A stretch of 64,000 bases of DNA from assembly GCA_910588435.1 (NCBI GenBank), contig CAJUPL010000005.1, positions 30,602 to 94,601 of the forward strand. Reading direction: 5' to 3'. The DNA is from an uncultured Eggerthellaceae bacterium (lineage in GTDB: Bacteria; Actinomycetota; Coriobacteriia; Coriobacteriales; Eggerthellaceae). The first letter of the stretch is position 1. The number at the start of each line of letters is the position of its first letter. A model generated the notes under the pieces. That model was not told the DNA's origin. It saw only the letters and a list, made by a program, of their open reading frames with translations, and did not search any database. Of this stretch, positions 34,812 through 44,000 are shown in pieces. The position numbers and the translations under genes are program-made.

Positions 34812-35456
34812 CTATGCGGCAGGAGCCAGAGCAGTGGCCGCCGCGGCCTGTGCCTGCTCTTGCGTGAACCCTTCGTAGACCAGCTGTTCTTGCAGGTCAG
34901 ATTGCGAAAGCTCCATGGAAGCAAGGTACTGCTGAGCCATCTCTAGCGCCTTGGCCGTCCAATCCACCCCCAACCTGTCAGCCGCAAGGACGGCATCTTC
35001 ATGTGAATACCCTTCACCCTCCAGCACTGATACCAAGCCGCTGTGCGAATACGGCATCTCGGACATGTGGAGCTTCGCGGACATGAACGCGTTCTCCTGC
35101 GCCTCTGTTGGAGCTGCCTGCGCTCCTGCCTGAGCCTCCCCGGAAGCTGCAGCTTCTTGACCGGATCCTGCTTGAGGCTGTTCAGCGCCGGAGACGGCCG
35201 CCGCGTCTGAAGAGCTTGCTGCCGGGACGGTAGCTCCAGCAAGGGTGCCAGCAACAGCGCCTTCCCCCGAACCAACAGAAGCCGCGCCACCCTCATCAAC
35301 CGTGCTTGGCACGCCAGCGATCACAGAGAAGCACACCGCGCAGATGATGAAGAGCACCGCGGCAAGCCCCCAGGCCATGGCCCATACCTTCCATTTCGGA
35401 TGCTCTTGCAATAGCCCGATGAGCTGCTTGCGGGCGCTTTCGATATCCAGCATCAA
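34812..35456 (-). CDS. Membrane-anchored Ltp-domain protein
   Basis: 214 residues. A short cytoplasmic start is followed by one membrane helix (WAMAWGLAAVLFIICAVCFS), an Ala/Gly/Ser-rich linker to residue about 120, and two Ltp (PF07553-like) repeats: AFMSAKLHMSEMPYSHSGLV with GYSHEDAVLAADRLGVDWTA, then ALEMAQQYLASMELSQSDL with GFTQEQAQAAA. The Ltp fold occurs in surface lipoproteins and in phage superinfection-exclusion proteins that block DNA entry. Here the anchor is a transmembrane helix, not a lipobox. The start overlaps the phosphatase stop (ATGA), so the two are co-translated. The link between the two functions is unknown. Confidence 0.8.
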   Translation of the reverse strand: MMLDIESARKQLIGLLQEHPKWKVWAMAWGLAAVLFIICAVCFSVIAGVPSTVDEGGAASVGSGEGAVAGTLAGATVPAASSSDAAAVSGAEQPQAGSGQEAAASGEAQAGAQAAPTEAQENAFMSAKLHMSEMPYSHSGLVSVLEGEGYSHEDAVLAADRLGVDWTAKALEMAQQYLASMELSQSDLQEQLVYEGFTQEQAQAAAATALAPAA

Positions 35457-36313
35457 GCTTTTTCCAGGTACAGCTCACGTAAGAGCATCTGCTTGTCAGG
35501 GCCGAAGTCAAGCTCACGCTCCATGTATGCGTCTATGGAGCCGAACACGCCGCGCATGGCATCCATCGCCGCTTGGAAGTACGACATATGCGCATAGGCA
35601 TACGCCTCGATGTCCATGTCGATCCCCTTCGCGATGTGGGTCACCCGAAGGAACTGCTCCATCCGCGTGATCCAACCGCCCATGAAGAGGTTGGTTGCCA
35701 GGTAGTCAGCCACGATCACCTCATGCGATACGCCCAGCGCATGCTCCACCAAGATGGCAGCGATCCCCGTGCGGTCCTTGCCTTGCGTGCAATGCCAAAG
35801 CGTGGCGCCCTCTGCCTCAAGCAGGTCATTCAGGAAGCGGCTGTAGGCCTGGATGCCTATCTCACCCAAGAGCGCCTTGGGGTAGAGGTCTTGGATGGTC
35901 TCGAACGGGTGCCCTGTGAACTCTTGCAGGAGCTTCTTGTCCTTCGCGATGTTCATGCGCCCAACGGCCACGATGGCCCCGTCTGGCAATGATGGCGTAT
36001 TCACATACTCAACGCCTGCCATGAGCGGCATGGGGTCAGGCGTTCTTGCAACCTCACCGGGCGTCCGCAAATCTACGACGTATTCCATATCGTGCATGCG
36101 GATGAGCTGCTTCATATCTGATGCAGTTGCTGCCCCAAGCGCGCCGGAGCGAAGGAGCCGTCTCTTGCGAATGCGGTGCCCGTCTGCGGTGGGCATCCCT
36201 CCAAGGTCACGCGCATTATCAACGCCGGACAACGACATATACCCGAAGTTCGGGAACCCAGGTATTGGCTTTGGCTTCTCTGGTGCTCTTGGCTTCGTCT
36301 GAGTAGCTGTCAT
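35453..36313 (-). CDS. Tyrosine-protein phosphatase (Y_phosphatase3 type)
   Basis: 286 residues; the start follows GAGGAG. The P-loop HCTQGKDRTG at 174-183 gives Cys175 and Arg181, with the extra Lys and Asp of the lipid/tyrosine phosphatase family (LipA/MptpB-like). The N-terminal signature LSGVDNARDLGGMPTADGHRI is the conserved family segment, and VVDLRTPGE follows. It removes phosphate from phosphotyrosine (and often Ser/Thr or phosphoinositide) in the cytoplasm; no signal peptide is present. It is followed by the Ltp-domain gene. Confidence 0.9.
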   Translation of the reverse strand: MTATQTKPRAPEKPKPIPGFPNFGYMSLSGVDNARDLGGMPTADGHRIRKRRLLRSGALGAATASDMKQLIRMHDMEYVVDLRTPGEVARTPDPMPLMAGVEYVNTPSLPDGAIVAVGRMNIAKDKKLLQEFTGHPFETIQDLYPKALLGEIGIQAYSRFLNDLLEAEGATLWHCTQGKDRTGIAAILVEHALGVSHEVIVADYLATNLFMGGWITRMEQFLRVTHIAKGIDMDIEAYAYAHMSYFQAAMDAMRGVFGSIDAYMERELDFGPDKQMLLRELYLEKA

Positions 36314-36449
36314 CTCATCTCCTCAAAGGGCGTTAGAAGATGATAGTGCAGCCGAATTGGCGCTCCGAATGCTTGCCGCCATTGTGAAGCAGCTGTTTAA
36401 CAGGCATGAAGGCATCCTTGAGCAGCAACGCATGACGCTTCAGTGAAGC

Positions 36450-37661
36450 TTAGGGTATCCGCAAGAACTTCCGCTTGCCAACCTTGAGCACGCATCCGCG
36501 AAGCGCATCCGGATCAACGTTGTAGCACTTGGATGCCACAGGCTCATCGTCTATCTTGACGCCACCGCCGTCGATCAGGCGCCTGGCCTCAGCGGCACTG
36601 CTTGCAAGACCCTCCTTGTGCAAGAGGGCCGCCAGATAGACCTGACCCTCATCGTTGAGCTCAAGATCCCCCGAAAGCTCCGGGATATCATCCGGAACCT
36701 CATGCGCCTTGAAGACCTTGTCGAAATGCTCCTCGGCCGCCTGCGCCTCCTGATCTCCGTGATAGAGCGCAACCAGATTCCTTGCAAGCTGGCGCTTCAC
36801 CTTGTTTGGATGCAGCGAATCATCTTGAAGCCCCGCCTCTATGGCATCTATCTCATCAACTGGCAGGTCAGACGCCAGACGGAAGTACTTCACCATGATC
36901 TCATCCGGGATGGACATGGCCTTCCCGAAGATATCCTCAGGCGCATCGGTCAGGCCGATGTAGTTGCCGTATGACTTGGACATCTTGCGAACGCCGTCAG
37001 TGCCCTCAAGCAACGGAAGCGTGAGGCAGACCTGCGGCTCCATATCCAGCTTCTCCATCAGCTCACGGCCTGCCAGCAGATTGAACAGCTGATCAGTGCC
37101 GCCAAGCTCAACGTCAGCCTTGATGACCACAGAGTCATAAGCTTGCATCACCGGATAGAGGAACTCATGAAGGCTGATGGGCTGCCCCTGCGTATAGCGG
37201 TTATGGAAGTCATCACGCTCGAGGATGCGCGCAACCGTGAAGTTTGACAGAAGCCTCAGCAGACCCTCCATATCAAGCCCCAAGATCCACTCAGAGTTGT
37301 ACCGAAGCGTGGTCTTTGCCGGGTCAAGCACCTTGAAGGCCTGATCAACGTAGGTCTGCGCGTTCGCATCGATCTGCTCACGCGTGAGCTGCGGACGCGT
37401 TGAGTTGCGGCCGGACGGATCCCCAATGAGCGCTGTTCCATCGCCGATGATGAGCGTGACCTCATGACCCATATCCTGGAACTGGCGAAGCTTGCGAAGC
37501 GGAACGGCATGACCCAGATGGATGTCAGGCGCCGTTGGGTCAACCCCAAGCTTCACGTTCAGCGGAACCCCGCGCTTGAGCTTCTCAAGCAGCGCCTCTT
37601 CGGGCACGATCTGAGCCGCACCGGAGCGGATCACATGCAACTGTTCTTCAGGTGAGAGCAT
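36450..37661 (-). CDS. tyrS: Tyrosyl-tRNA synthetase
   Basis: 403 residues; the start follows AAGGA. It charges tRNA(Tyr). The class I signature is HLGH at 48-51, and KMSKS is at 226-230 in VRKMSKSYGN. The C-terminal S4-like RNA-binding part reads AARRLIDGGGVKIDDEPV. The KMSKS type (rather than KFGKT) puts it in the TyrZ-like branch. A TAGAAT -10 box lies at 37695-37700 (minus), 33 bases before the start. No T-box leader fits in the 48-base gap. Confidence 0.96.
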   Translation of the reverse strand: MLSPEEQLHVIRSGAAQIVPEEALLEKLKRGVPLNVKLGVDPTAPDIHLGHAVPLRKLRQFQDMGHEVTLIIGDGTALIGDPSGRNSTRPQLTREQIDANAQTYVDQAFKVLDPAKTTLRYNSEWILGLDMEGLLRLLSNFTVARILERDDFHNRYTQGQPISLHEFLYPVMQAYDSVVIKADVELGGTDQLFNLLAGRELMEKLDMEPQVCLTLPLLEGTDGVRKMSKSYGNYIGLTDAPEDIFGKAMSIPDEIMVKYFRLASDLPVDEIDAIEAGLQDDSLHPNKVKRQLARNLVALYHGDQEAQAAEEHFDKVFKAHEVPDDIPELSGDLELNDEGQVYLAALLHKEGLASSAAEARRLIDGGGVKIDDEPVASKCYNVDPDALRGCVLKVGKRKFLRIP

Positions 37662-37709
37662 CTTCTTCTATCCTTCTATCAGAGTGTCCGTTGGATTCTA
37701 CCAGTGTTC

Positions 37710-38327
37710 TCATACGTCCATGAAATCATATCCGTACATGAGCCTGCTATCTGCATCAGGCGCTCTCCGAGACATCTTGAGCCCTTCATGCGCATCCGCT
37801 TCTACGGGAACTGGAATGCCAAGCTCCTCCAGGAAGGCGCCATAGACTGGCCACGAGAAGAGAGACGCCCTACGAACGTGATCCAGCACCACCTCAGCAG
37901 TGGCCGCCGCCTGCGGATCAGCGATCTTGGACCTTGCGAGCACAGCCTCCAGAGCATCAAGTGGATCGGTTGCATTCCCCATGCCCCCGCTCACTGGCAT
38001 ATACGCGAACCGCAAGGAATACCTGACCGGATCATAGAAGATGTGCTCTGCGTCAAAGGAGACCCTCTGCAGCAAGAGCCCGTTCGCATCGCACGCCTGC
38101 CCCAACTTGAAGAATGACACGAGCATGGCTTCAAGATGCTCAGATGAGACCGCCTTGCGCTGCACTTCCTTGAGCGGGCGCGCCACACCTGCAAGGTATT
38201 TGAACCTATGTCCCTTCTTCTTGCGAATGCAGGCGAATGGGAGCAGGGTGTCCATCTGTCCCCGCTTGACGCACTCAGCCTCTGGATAGACCAGCTTCTC
38301 ATTCGCGCCGCACTTCCCAAGGAGCAC
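37710..38327 (-). CDS. DUF6382-like T7SS accessory protein
   Basis: 205 residues from the GTG at 38327. Residues 20-110 (GQMDTLLPFACIRKKKGHRF, then AEHIFYDPVRYSLRFAYMPV) match my recollection of DUF6382, a domain found in Firmicutes T7SS-like loci and related in pattern to the EssB pseudokinase. The C-terminal half is not recognised. No membrane segment. The frame continues upstream without a stop to the EsaB stop, and a strong GGAGGGGG site lies before a CTG at 38363, which would add 12 residues (KLRLKSRRRDS-like) and makes a CTG start possible. It is the last gene of the minus-strand secretion block. Confidence 0.6.
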   Translation of the reverse strand: MLLGKCGANEKLVYPEAECVKRGQMDTLLPFACIRKKKGHRFKYLAGVARPLKEVQRKAVSSEHLEAMLVSFFKLGQACDANGLLLQRVSFDAEHIFYDPVRYSLRFAYMPVSGGMGNATDPLDALEAVLARSKIADPQAAATAEVVLDHVRRASLFSWPVYGAFLEELGIPVPVEADAHEGLKMSRRAPDADSRLMYGYDFMDV

Positions 38328-38381
38328 GCTATCGCGACGCCGGCTCTTCAGCCTCAGCTTCAGTTGTCTAACACCCCCTCC

Positions 38382-38633
38382 TCACACCAACACGAACTGC
38401 TCTCCGTCAACGAATCCGATCTGCGACACCGTAGCTGCAGGGTCTTGGATCTGCCCCGTGCGCCTATACATGAGCGCTTGCGTACCCGTGAACAGGAAAT
38501 GGTCCGGCTCGATCATCTGCATGGCTTGGCCGATCAACCTGCTTGCTTCCTGCATGGTCATGTCGTCCGGCACCCAGAAGTCATAGCTTTTAGCGGTAGC
38601 CGGAAGCTCCACGCAGAAGAGCGTGCTATCCAT
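38382..38633 (-). CDS. esaB: EsaB/YukD-type ubiquitin-like protein
   Basis: 83 residues from the ATG at 38633 (AAAGG/GGAGG upstream; a GTG lies four codons earlier). The small beta-grasp pattern is TLFCVELPATAKSYDFWVPD, then TMQEASRLIGQAM, and ends GFVDGEQFVLV, matching the YukD/EsaB ubiquitin-like family. In T7SSb systems EsaB is a cytosolic core part needed for secretion. It lies downstream of the LXG gene in the block. Confidence 0.75.
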   Translation of the reverse strand: MDSTLFCVELPATAKSYDFWVPDDMTMQEASRLIGQAMQMIEPDHFLFTGTQALMYRRTGQIQDPAATVSQIGFVDGEQFVLV

Positions 38634-38678
38634 CACCTTTCGCACCTCCAGTGCTTGTTACCCAACCAGTGAATGCAT

Positions 38679-39953
38679 TCATGCAACAAGGGCAGCCCTC
38701 CTATCCTTCAAGCTCTGCACGCGATCCAGCCTCTCCCGTGCCTCAGTCCGCATTCGGTCATGGTTGGTGTCCGCGAAGGCCAGCACCACCTGCGATGATT
38801 TCCCCACCACAGACGACGTGCCGCTGACCGTCTTGCGGATATCTCCTATGTCCGGCATCTTCTTACCCTTGAGAGCGCTGCTCACGAACTTGGACGCGAT
38901 GCTCTTAGCAGTATCCTTCGCCTGGCTCTTGACCACATTCGAAGCCGTTGTCCCTTTGATGGACGGGCTATCCCTGTCAGATGCATTCTTACCGCTGATC
39001 AGGTCTTGCGTTCGCGTGACCACTGAAGATGCGCTCTTGAATGCACCGAGCCCAGCGCCCACGGCGCCTATCACGCCGCCCGATGCCACCACCGCGCAAA
39101 CGCCCACCAATGTGACGGCAACGCTAGCGCAAAGCCCTACCACCTCCCATTGCCCGCGGCCTTCCTCCAAGACCTTGTACGCTTCCTCCTCACGCAGGAT
39201 CTGCCTGTCATACATCTGTCTGTCCGCTGAGATCATCGCTTCATGCAGCGCTTCTTGATCCGCGCGAGCCGCATGCGAGAACAGCGCCACGGGCACAGCC
39301 CCATCGCTCTGAAAGTACGCTCCAGCTTCATACGTTGCCAGATCATAGCTACTCCCTCTCAGCACGGCCAAGATGGACTGGCAGAGCTCAGAGAAGATAT
39401 GTGAGCTGTTGCTGAATATGCGCGCACCTTGCGCCTCTATGTCAGACACGGCATTCTTCACCTGCTCCACTTCGCCGTGACATGCGTTGACGGCTCCCTG
39501 CAATGAAGCTGTGCTGGGAATGGCGAAAGCCACCCCGCTTGGGAGAGAGGACCTAACCGCATCCAAGCTGCGGCCGATCTTGGGCACGCGCTCATCCTTC
39601 GCGAATTCCAACCGTCCACGCTTGTGCTCCATCTCATCCTCAGGCAAGCAGGCGCCGCCGCTTTCAAAAACGGGCTGCTGATAGAAGCGGTCCATGTACC
39701 GGACGGCATAGTCAGCTTTGAGCTGTGCCGCCGCATCCTTCAGGGCGCTTATGATCGGTGGATACAGATCCCTGAAGTAGGCTTTGGCGCTCTCCGCCGC
39801 CTGACCCTTGAATGACTTCATCACGCTGATCTCACGAACGCTCTCAGCAAGCGAATCAAGCGCCGACGACAACGCTCCTGACGACGGATCCGCATAGGTC
39901 AGATATTCGTCATAGGCGCCATCAACCCATGAGAGCTTCACTTCATATCCCAC
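38679..39953 (-). CDS. LXG-type T7SS substrate
   Basis: 424 residues. The GTG at 39953 is chosen because AGGAGG lies 8 bases before it; the earlier GTG at 39962 abuts that site. An N-terminal helical LXG-like domain spans about 1-240 (SALDSLAESVREISVMKSFK, then GQAAESAKAYFRDLYPPI). A hydrophobic Gly/Ala-rich stretch at about 277-305 (VGLCASVAVTLVGVCAVVAS) could insert in a membrane, and the last 110 residues are basic and Ser/Lys-rich. No known nuclease, ADP-ribosyltransferase or NADase motif is visible, and no immunity gene follows. It may be a pore former or a structural substrate. Two Lap-like genes sit directly upstream. Confidence 0.7.
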   Translation of the reverse strand: MGYEVKLSWVDGAYDEYLTYADPSSGALSSALDSLAESVREISVMKSFKGQAAESAKAYFRDLYPPIISALKDAAAQLKADYAVRYMDRFYQQPVFESGGACLPEDEMEHKRGRLEFAKDERVPKIGRSLDAVRSSLPSGVAFAIPSTASLQGAVNACHGEVEQVKNAVSDIEAQGARIFSNSSHIFSELCQSILAVLRGSSYDLATYEAGAYFQSDGAVPVALFSHAARADQEALHEAMISADRQMYDRQILREEEAYKVLEEGRGQWEVVGLCASVAVTLVGVCAVVASGGVIGAVGAGLGAFKSASSVVTRTQDLISGKNASDRDSPSIKGTTASNVVKSQAKDTAKSIASKFVSSALKGKKMPDIGDIRKTVSGTSSVVGKSSQVVLAFADTNHDRMRTEARERLDRVQSLKDRRAALVA

Positions 39954-39968
39954 TATATGCACCTCCTA

Positions 39969-40274
39969 TCACTCTGCTCCACCACCAAGGCTTGACCCGA
40001 TGCTGGATGCATACTTCTTGGCAAGGGAGGTGTCTCGGTCCATGAACTGAAGCGACAGCTCATAGAACGCCTTTGAATCAGATTCAAGCCTGCTAGCCAA
40101 CGCATCAACCACAGACTGCAGCTCCGCCACCCTCTCCTGAAAGCACGCAAGCGCCGCAGACCCCATGCAAGGAGTGCTCAAGCGCGCATCCAGCTGTGCC
40201 AGCCGAAGCCTATCTCGCTCAAGATGCCCGTGCACCTCCATGAGCCTGTTCACATTGATCTCAATGTCAGACAT
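39969..40274 (-). CDS. Lap-like helical partner of the LXG protein (1)
   Basis: 101 residues; start after AAGGTGAGG. All helical, with two long helices and a DRDTSLAKKYASSIGSSLGG tail; it resembles the DUF3130/TIGR04197 group of small T7SS partners (Laps), which bind LXG proteins and lead them to EssC. It lies 15 bases before the LXG start. Confidence 0.65.
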   Translation of the reverse strand: MSDIEINVNRLMEVHGHLERDRLRLAQLDARLSTPCMGSAALACFQERVAELQSVVDALASRLESDSKAFYELSLQFMDRDTSLAKKYASSIGSSLGGGAE

Positions 40275-40278
40275 AGCC

Positions 40279-40695
40279 TCACCTTGACCCTTTCATTCGG
40301 GAGATGCTCCTGCGAGTCTGGTTCAGCGAACGCTCCTCTCTTGCGATGCTGCACTGCAGCGAACCTCTTTCGCTGCGGAATGCTACAGCCTTCCTATCAA
40401 GCTGATCCACCAGCTCTGCGCATCTGGCATGCAGCGCTTCAGCGTCCGACTTGACCCTGCCGCCAGCAGACATGCTCCTCATGAATGAATCTGCATGCTT
40501 GCCAGCCCATGTCACCGGCGCGAAATACGTCACTGACTGCGCGAACGCGTCAGCCTCATCTCGGGCTTGAGCAGCGTGCACCTTCGCCTCTTCAAGGGCA
40601 GCAAGCTTCGCATCCAACACGCTGACCGCTTCTCGCTTTCCGGCGATGGATCTTTCAAGCGCCCAAGCTTGACTGCTCATCTCTTTGACACCCAT
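40279..40695 (-). CDS. Lap-like helical partner of the LXG protein (2)
   Basis: 138 residues, two long coiled-coil helices around a central TYFAPVTWAGKHADSFMRSM segment. W-A-G is close to the WXG turn of T7SS helical hairpins (DUF3958/DUF5082-like). It is 4 bases from the next Lap-like gene. The pair plus LXG matches the Lap1-Lap2-LXG module known in Firmicutes. Confidence 0.65.
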   Translation of the reverse strand: MGVKEMSSQAWALERSIAGKREAVSVLDAKLAALEEAKVHAAQARDEADAFAQSVTYFAPVTWAGKHADSFMRSMSAGGRVKSDAEALHARCAELVDQLDRKAVAFRSERGSLQCSIAREERSLNQTRRSISRMKGSR

Positions 40696-40701
40696 GCTTG
40701 C

Positions 40702-41049
40702 CTACCATGCGCTTATCGGCTTGGGATCTGCCTTGGGGACATCCAAGATGGAGAGCAGCTCGCGCTGACAATCCAGTTGGAAGAGGCTCTCAACGCATTC
40801 GAATCCTCTGAAATGGACCTCATCTATGCTGTCGTGGTTCGCATAGATGATGACATCCCCTTCAACGCCTTCAGGATAGAGACAGAATCCGTAGTCATAG
40901 CTCTCACGCGCATCCTCATCCTCAACTATCAGGGCACGCCCTATCACCATCATCTGCTTCTCATTCCCTGCCAACGAGACCACTGACCCCAGCGGCAGGA
41001 ACTCCTCGGTCTCATCCAATTCCATCTCCTCTCTCGTCTTCAACGTCAT
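40702..41049 (-). CDS. DUF4176 protein
   Basis: 115 residues from the ATG at 41049; the start is uncertain because no ribosome site is clear and the gene overlaps the end of essC by 38 bases. The conserved core EEFLPLGSVVSLAGNEKQMM, then YDYGFCLYPEGVEGD and IDEVHFRGFE, is the DUF4176 pattern seen in T7SS effector loci. Its role is unknown; the overlap suggests coupling with EssC. Confidence 0.75.
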   Translation of the reverse strand: MTLKTREEMELDETEEFLPLGSVVSLAGNEKQMMVIGRALIVEDEDARESYDYGFCLYPEGVEGDVIIYANHDSIDEVHFRGFECVESLFQLDCQRELLSILDVPKADPKPISAW

Positions 41050-44000
41050 GCGCTGTGACCAAATGGACCAAATGCGCGCTTCCGCCATCAACCCTGTACC
41101 CAAGCCCTTGCTCCATCTCAGCATCTGGCAAGATCTTCGGGCTATACGCAGTGCTAAGAGCGCTCTGCGCTTCGATCCCAGGCCCTATCCAAAGGCCATC
41201 CCTGCTGGTCAGATGCGCTTTGAACCAATCCTCATATCCATACGTTGCATCCATAGCACGGTCGATCAAGATCACTGACACCGCACCGTCATTCTCCAAT
41301 CCAGCAAGCCACGATCTGAGCCATTGCGCAGCATCAGCTGGGCACTCCTGCATGAGTGCCATGACCCCGGAGAGCAAGATGACGATGCGATCAGCGCGCC
41401 TGCGAGATGCGATCTGCTGCAAGAACGCGACCGCCGCTTCAGGCGCTTGCGTTGCGAATGCGCAGCCCTTCGGCTCTCCCGGCAACATTCGCCCTATGTC
41501 TAGAACGACAACCTCAAGCCCACGCATGCGAACGAGCGCAGCTATGAGCCCCTTTGCGAACGAAACGCCCGCGCTCTGCTTCTGGAAGACGCACCTTGTA
41601 AGCGCTGCATCAGCAACGTTGAAGCCTGTTGCGCTCAGGTCATCGTCCAAGATGCCGTAAGGCAAGATGCTCCTCTGACAGCTTTCGAACGCGGCCTCTA
41701 GCATCTCTGGCGTCACGCGCTCAGGAGGCATCGGGATCTTGGGCGCACATGCTCCGACGCCTTGCCACTTGAGGGCAGCTTCTGAGCACGCAGCTCTCAG
41801 AAGCTCCTGTTCATCCGCATCCTCCTGGCAGATAGTGGCCGCTTGGAATTCGAACAGCTCATCGTCTATGCGCACTATCCCGCGGCCGCGCCCGTGCGGA
41901 GGCGTCAACCCTTCAAGCGAGCCAAAGAGCGAAACCGCATCTGCCGGATCAGACAGATCCACAGCAAGCACTTGCCTGAAGTAACTGCGCATCCTCATGC
42001 GGACTGCGCTCAAGCTCTCACCCACAACCACCATGCGGATGCCAAACTGGAGCGACTCCCGTGCAAGGCCGAGCAGGCTCTCCTCGTGCTGCGGATACGC
42101 ATCAAGGAAAGCCGCCATCCCGTTCAAGACGACGAGGATCCGCGGCAACCCATCAAGCGCGCTCTTGCCGCCATTCGCCATGAGCTTGCGCCTTGCCTCG
42201 ATCTGATCAGACATGAAGGCGAAGAACCGGCGGATCCTCTCATCGTCTCCCATGACCGCAATGTCTCCAACTTGGGGCGCATTCGCGAACTGCCGAAGAG
42301 ACTGGCTCCCGAAGTCCAGCAGATAGGCATGCAACCGCTCAGGCGAGCACTGGGATACACACGAGAAGAGCATGGCGTGCAGGATCATCTCAGCACCTGA
42401 ACCAGCAGTGCCATAGATGACCGCGTTGCCACCTTCCATCAACGGCAGCCTGAGCGCATCTTGGCGCTGATGAGAGGGGTCATCGAAGGCCCCCACCGTG
42501 AGACAGAGCAGATCATCTGCACCTTGCGCCTTCCCGAACCGCTGCTCTATCTCAGCAAGCGAGATGCGCTTAGGGATGGGCGGGAGCCAAAGCGGAGCAG
42601 CAGACACGCCCCGGGCTGCAGCCACAGACGCGATGTGCTGCGAGACGGCTACGATCTGCGACTGGCTGCTAGCAGGCGCGCCCTGGTCCTCCGGACTCAC
42701 GCAAAGAAGCGGACGGCCCGTGTTCGATATCCAACAGACGCCCTGCCGCTGAGTGCTCTCATTGGCGGCACCCTCCACGTACGGCGCGCCTGAGAACCCG
42801 GACTGCCCCTGAACGAACTGCTCGTTGTAGCCCACCAGCATGAAGAAGCGTCCGGCAAGCGATATCTGCGCAGCATCCGACCGTTTGATGACCTCGTTCG
42901 AATCCGCAGCATCCGCAACCTTGAGGGCGATCTTGAAGCGTGAATTGGACCAGATCTGGTCGTTCACCACGCCGCTGGGCTTCTGGGTTGCAAGCACAAG
43001 ATGCACGCCCAATGAGCGCCCGATGCGTGAAGCTGAGATCAGCTCGTCCATGAACTCCGGTTGCTGCTGCTTCAGCTCCGCGAACTCATCCGCGATCACG
43101 ATCAGATGCGGACAAGCCTCCTTCACCCTGCCCTGACGATACGCATCCAGATACTTATAGATGTCTACATTGTCCCCACCAAGCGCTTCTCGTGCCTGAT
43201 TGAAGAGGCTCTGGCGACGGCGAAGCTCGCTTTTGATGGAAGCAAGGCTGCGCGAGATGTTGGACCCGTCCAGATTCGTCACAGTGCCCGCAACGTGTGG
43301 CAAGCAGAAGCGATCATTGCAGAACGCTTTCGCAAGGCCACCGCCCTTGTAGTCGATCAGGACGAACGCCACTTCATCCGGCGGGAAGGCAAGCGCCATG
43401 GACAGCACGTACGTGATGATGAGCTCAGACTTCCCGGAGCCTGTAGTGCCAGCGATCAAGCCGTGTGGCCCGTGCGCGTCCTCATGCAGATCCAGCATCA
43501 AGAGCTCTCCCGCCGCATCAACTCCAAGCGGGGCTGCCAGCGAATCTGAAGGATTGCTCTTGCGCCACCTTGCGTCCACATTCAGATGATGCACGTTCGC
43601 GGAATCCATCATCTGCATGAAGGTGAGGCTTGCCGGGAGCCTTTGCGCGGAATCCGCCACGTCCATGCGCGCGTTGCATGCATCCTGCGCGAACGCGGTT
43701 GCAGCTTCAGCGTTAGGAGCCGCATCCAACAAGATGGGAGTCCGGGTTCCAGTTGGATCATCCCTATCCAGAAGGTATGCTCCTGCGCCATCCTCGCAGA
43801 CGATAGCCTGGCACTGCGCCGGAAGCTCATGGACATGCTGCGCGCAGGCGATGACAGAGAATCCGTGACTGCCCTTGAGCGAGCACACCTCCTTGACCAG
43901 CTTGCTCTTGCTGAAGACCTCCTTGGATGGGCACAAGATCACGATATGCGGGGATGCGTCACCTTCGCGGGCAGCTCCGCTCTGCATCCTGGCTTCCAAG

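Noticed and set aside
37662..37709. T-box leader before tyrS
   Set aside because: The 48-base gap cannot hold a T-box RNA; a TAGAAT promoter box lies within it.
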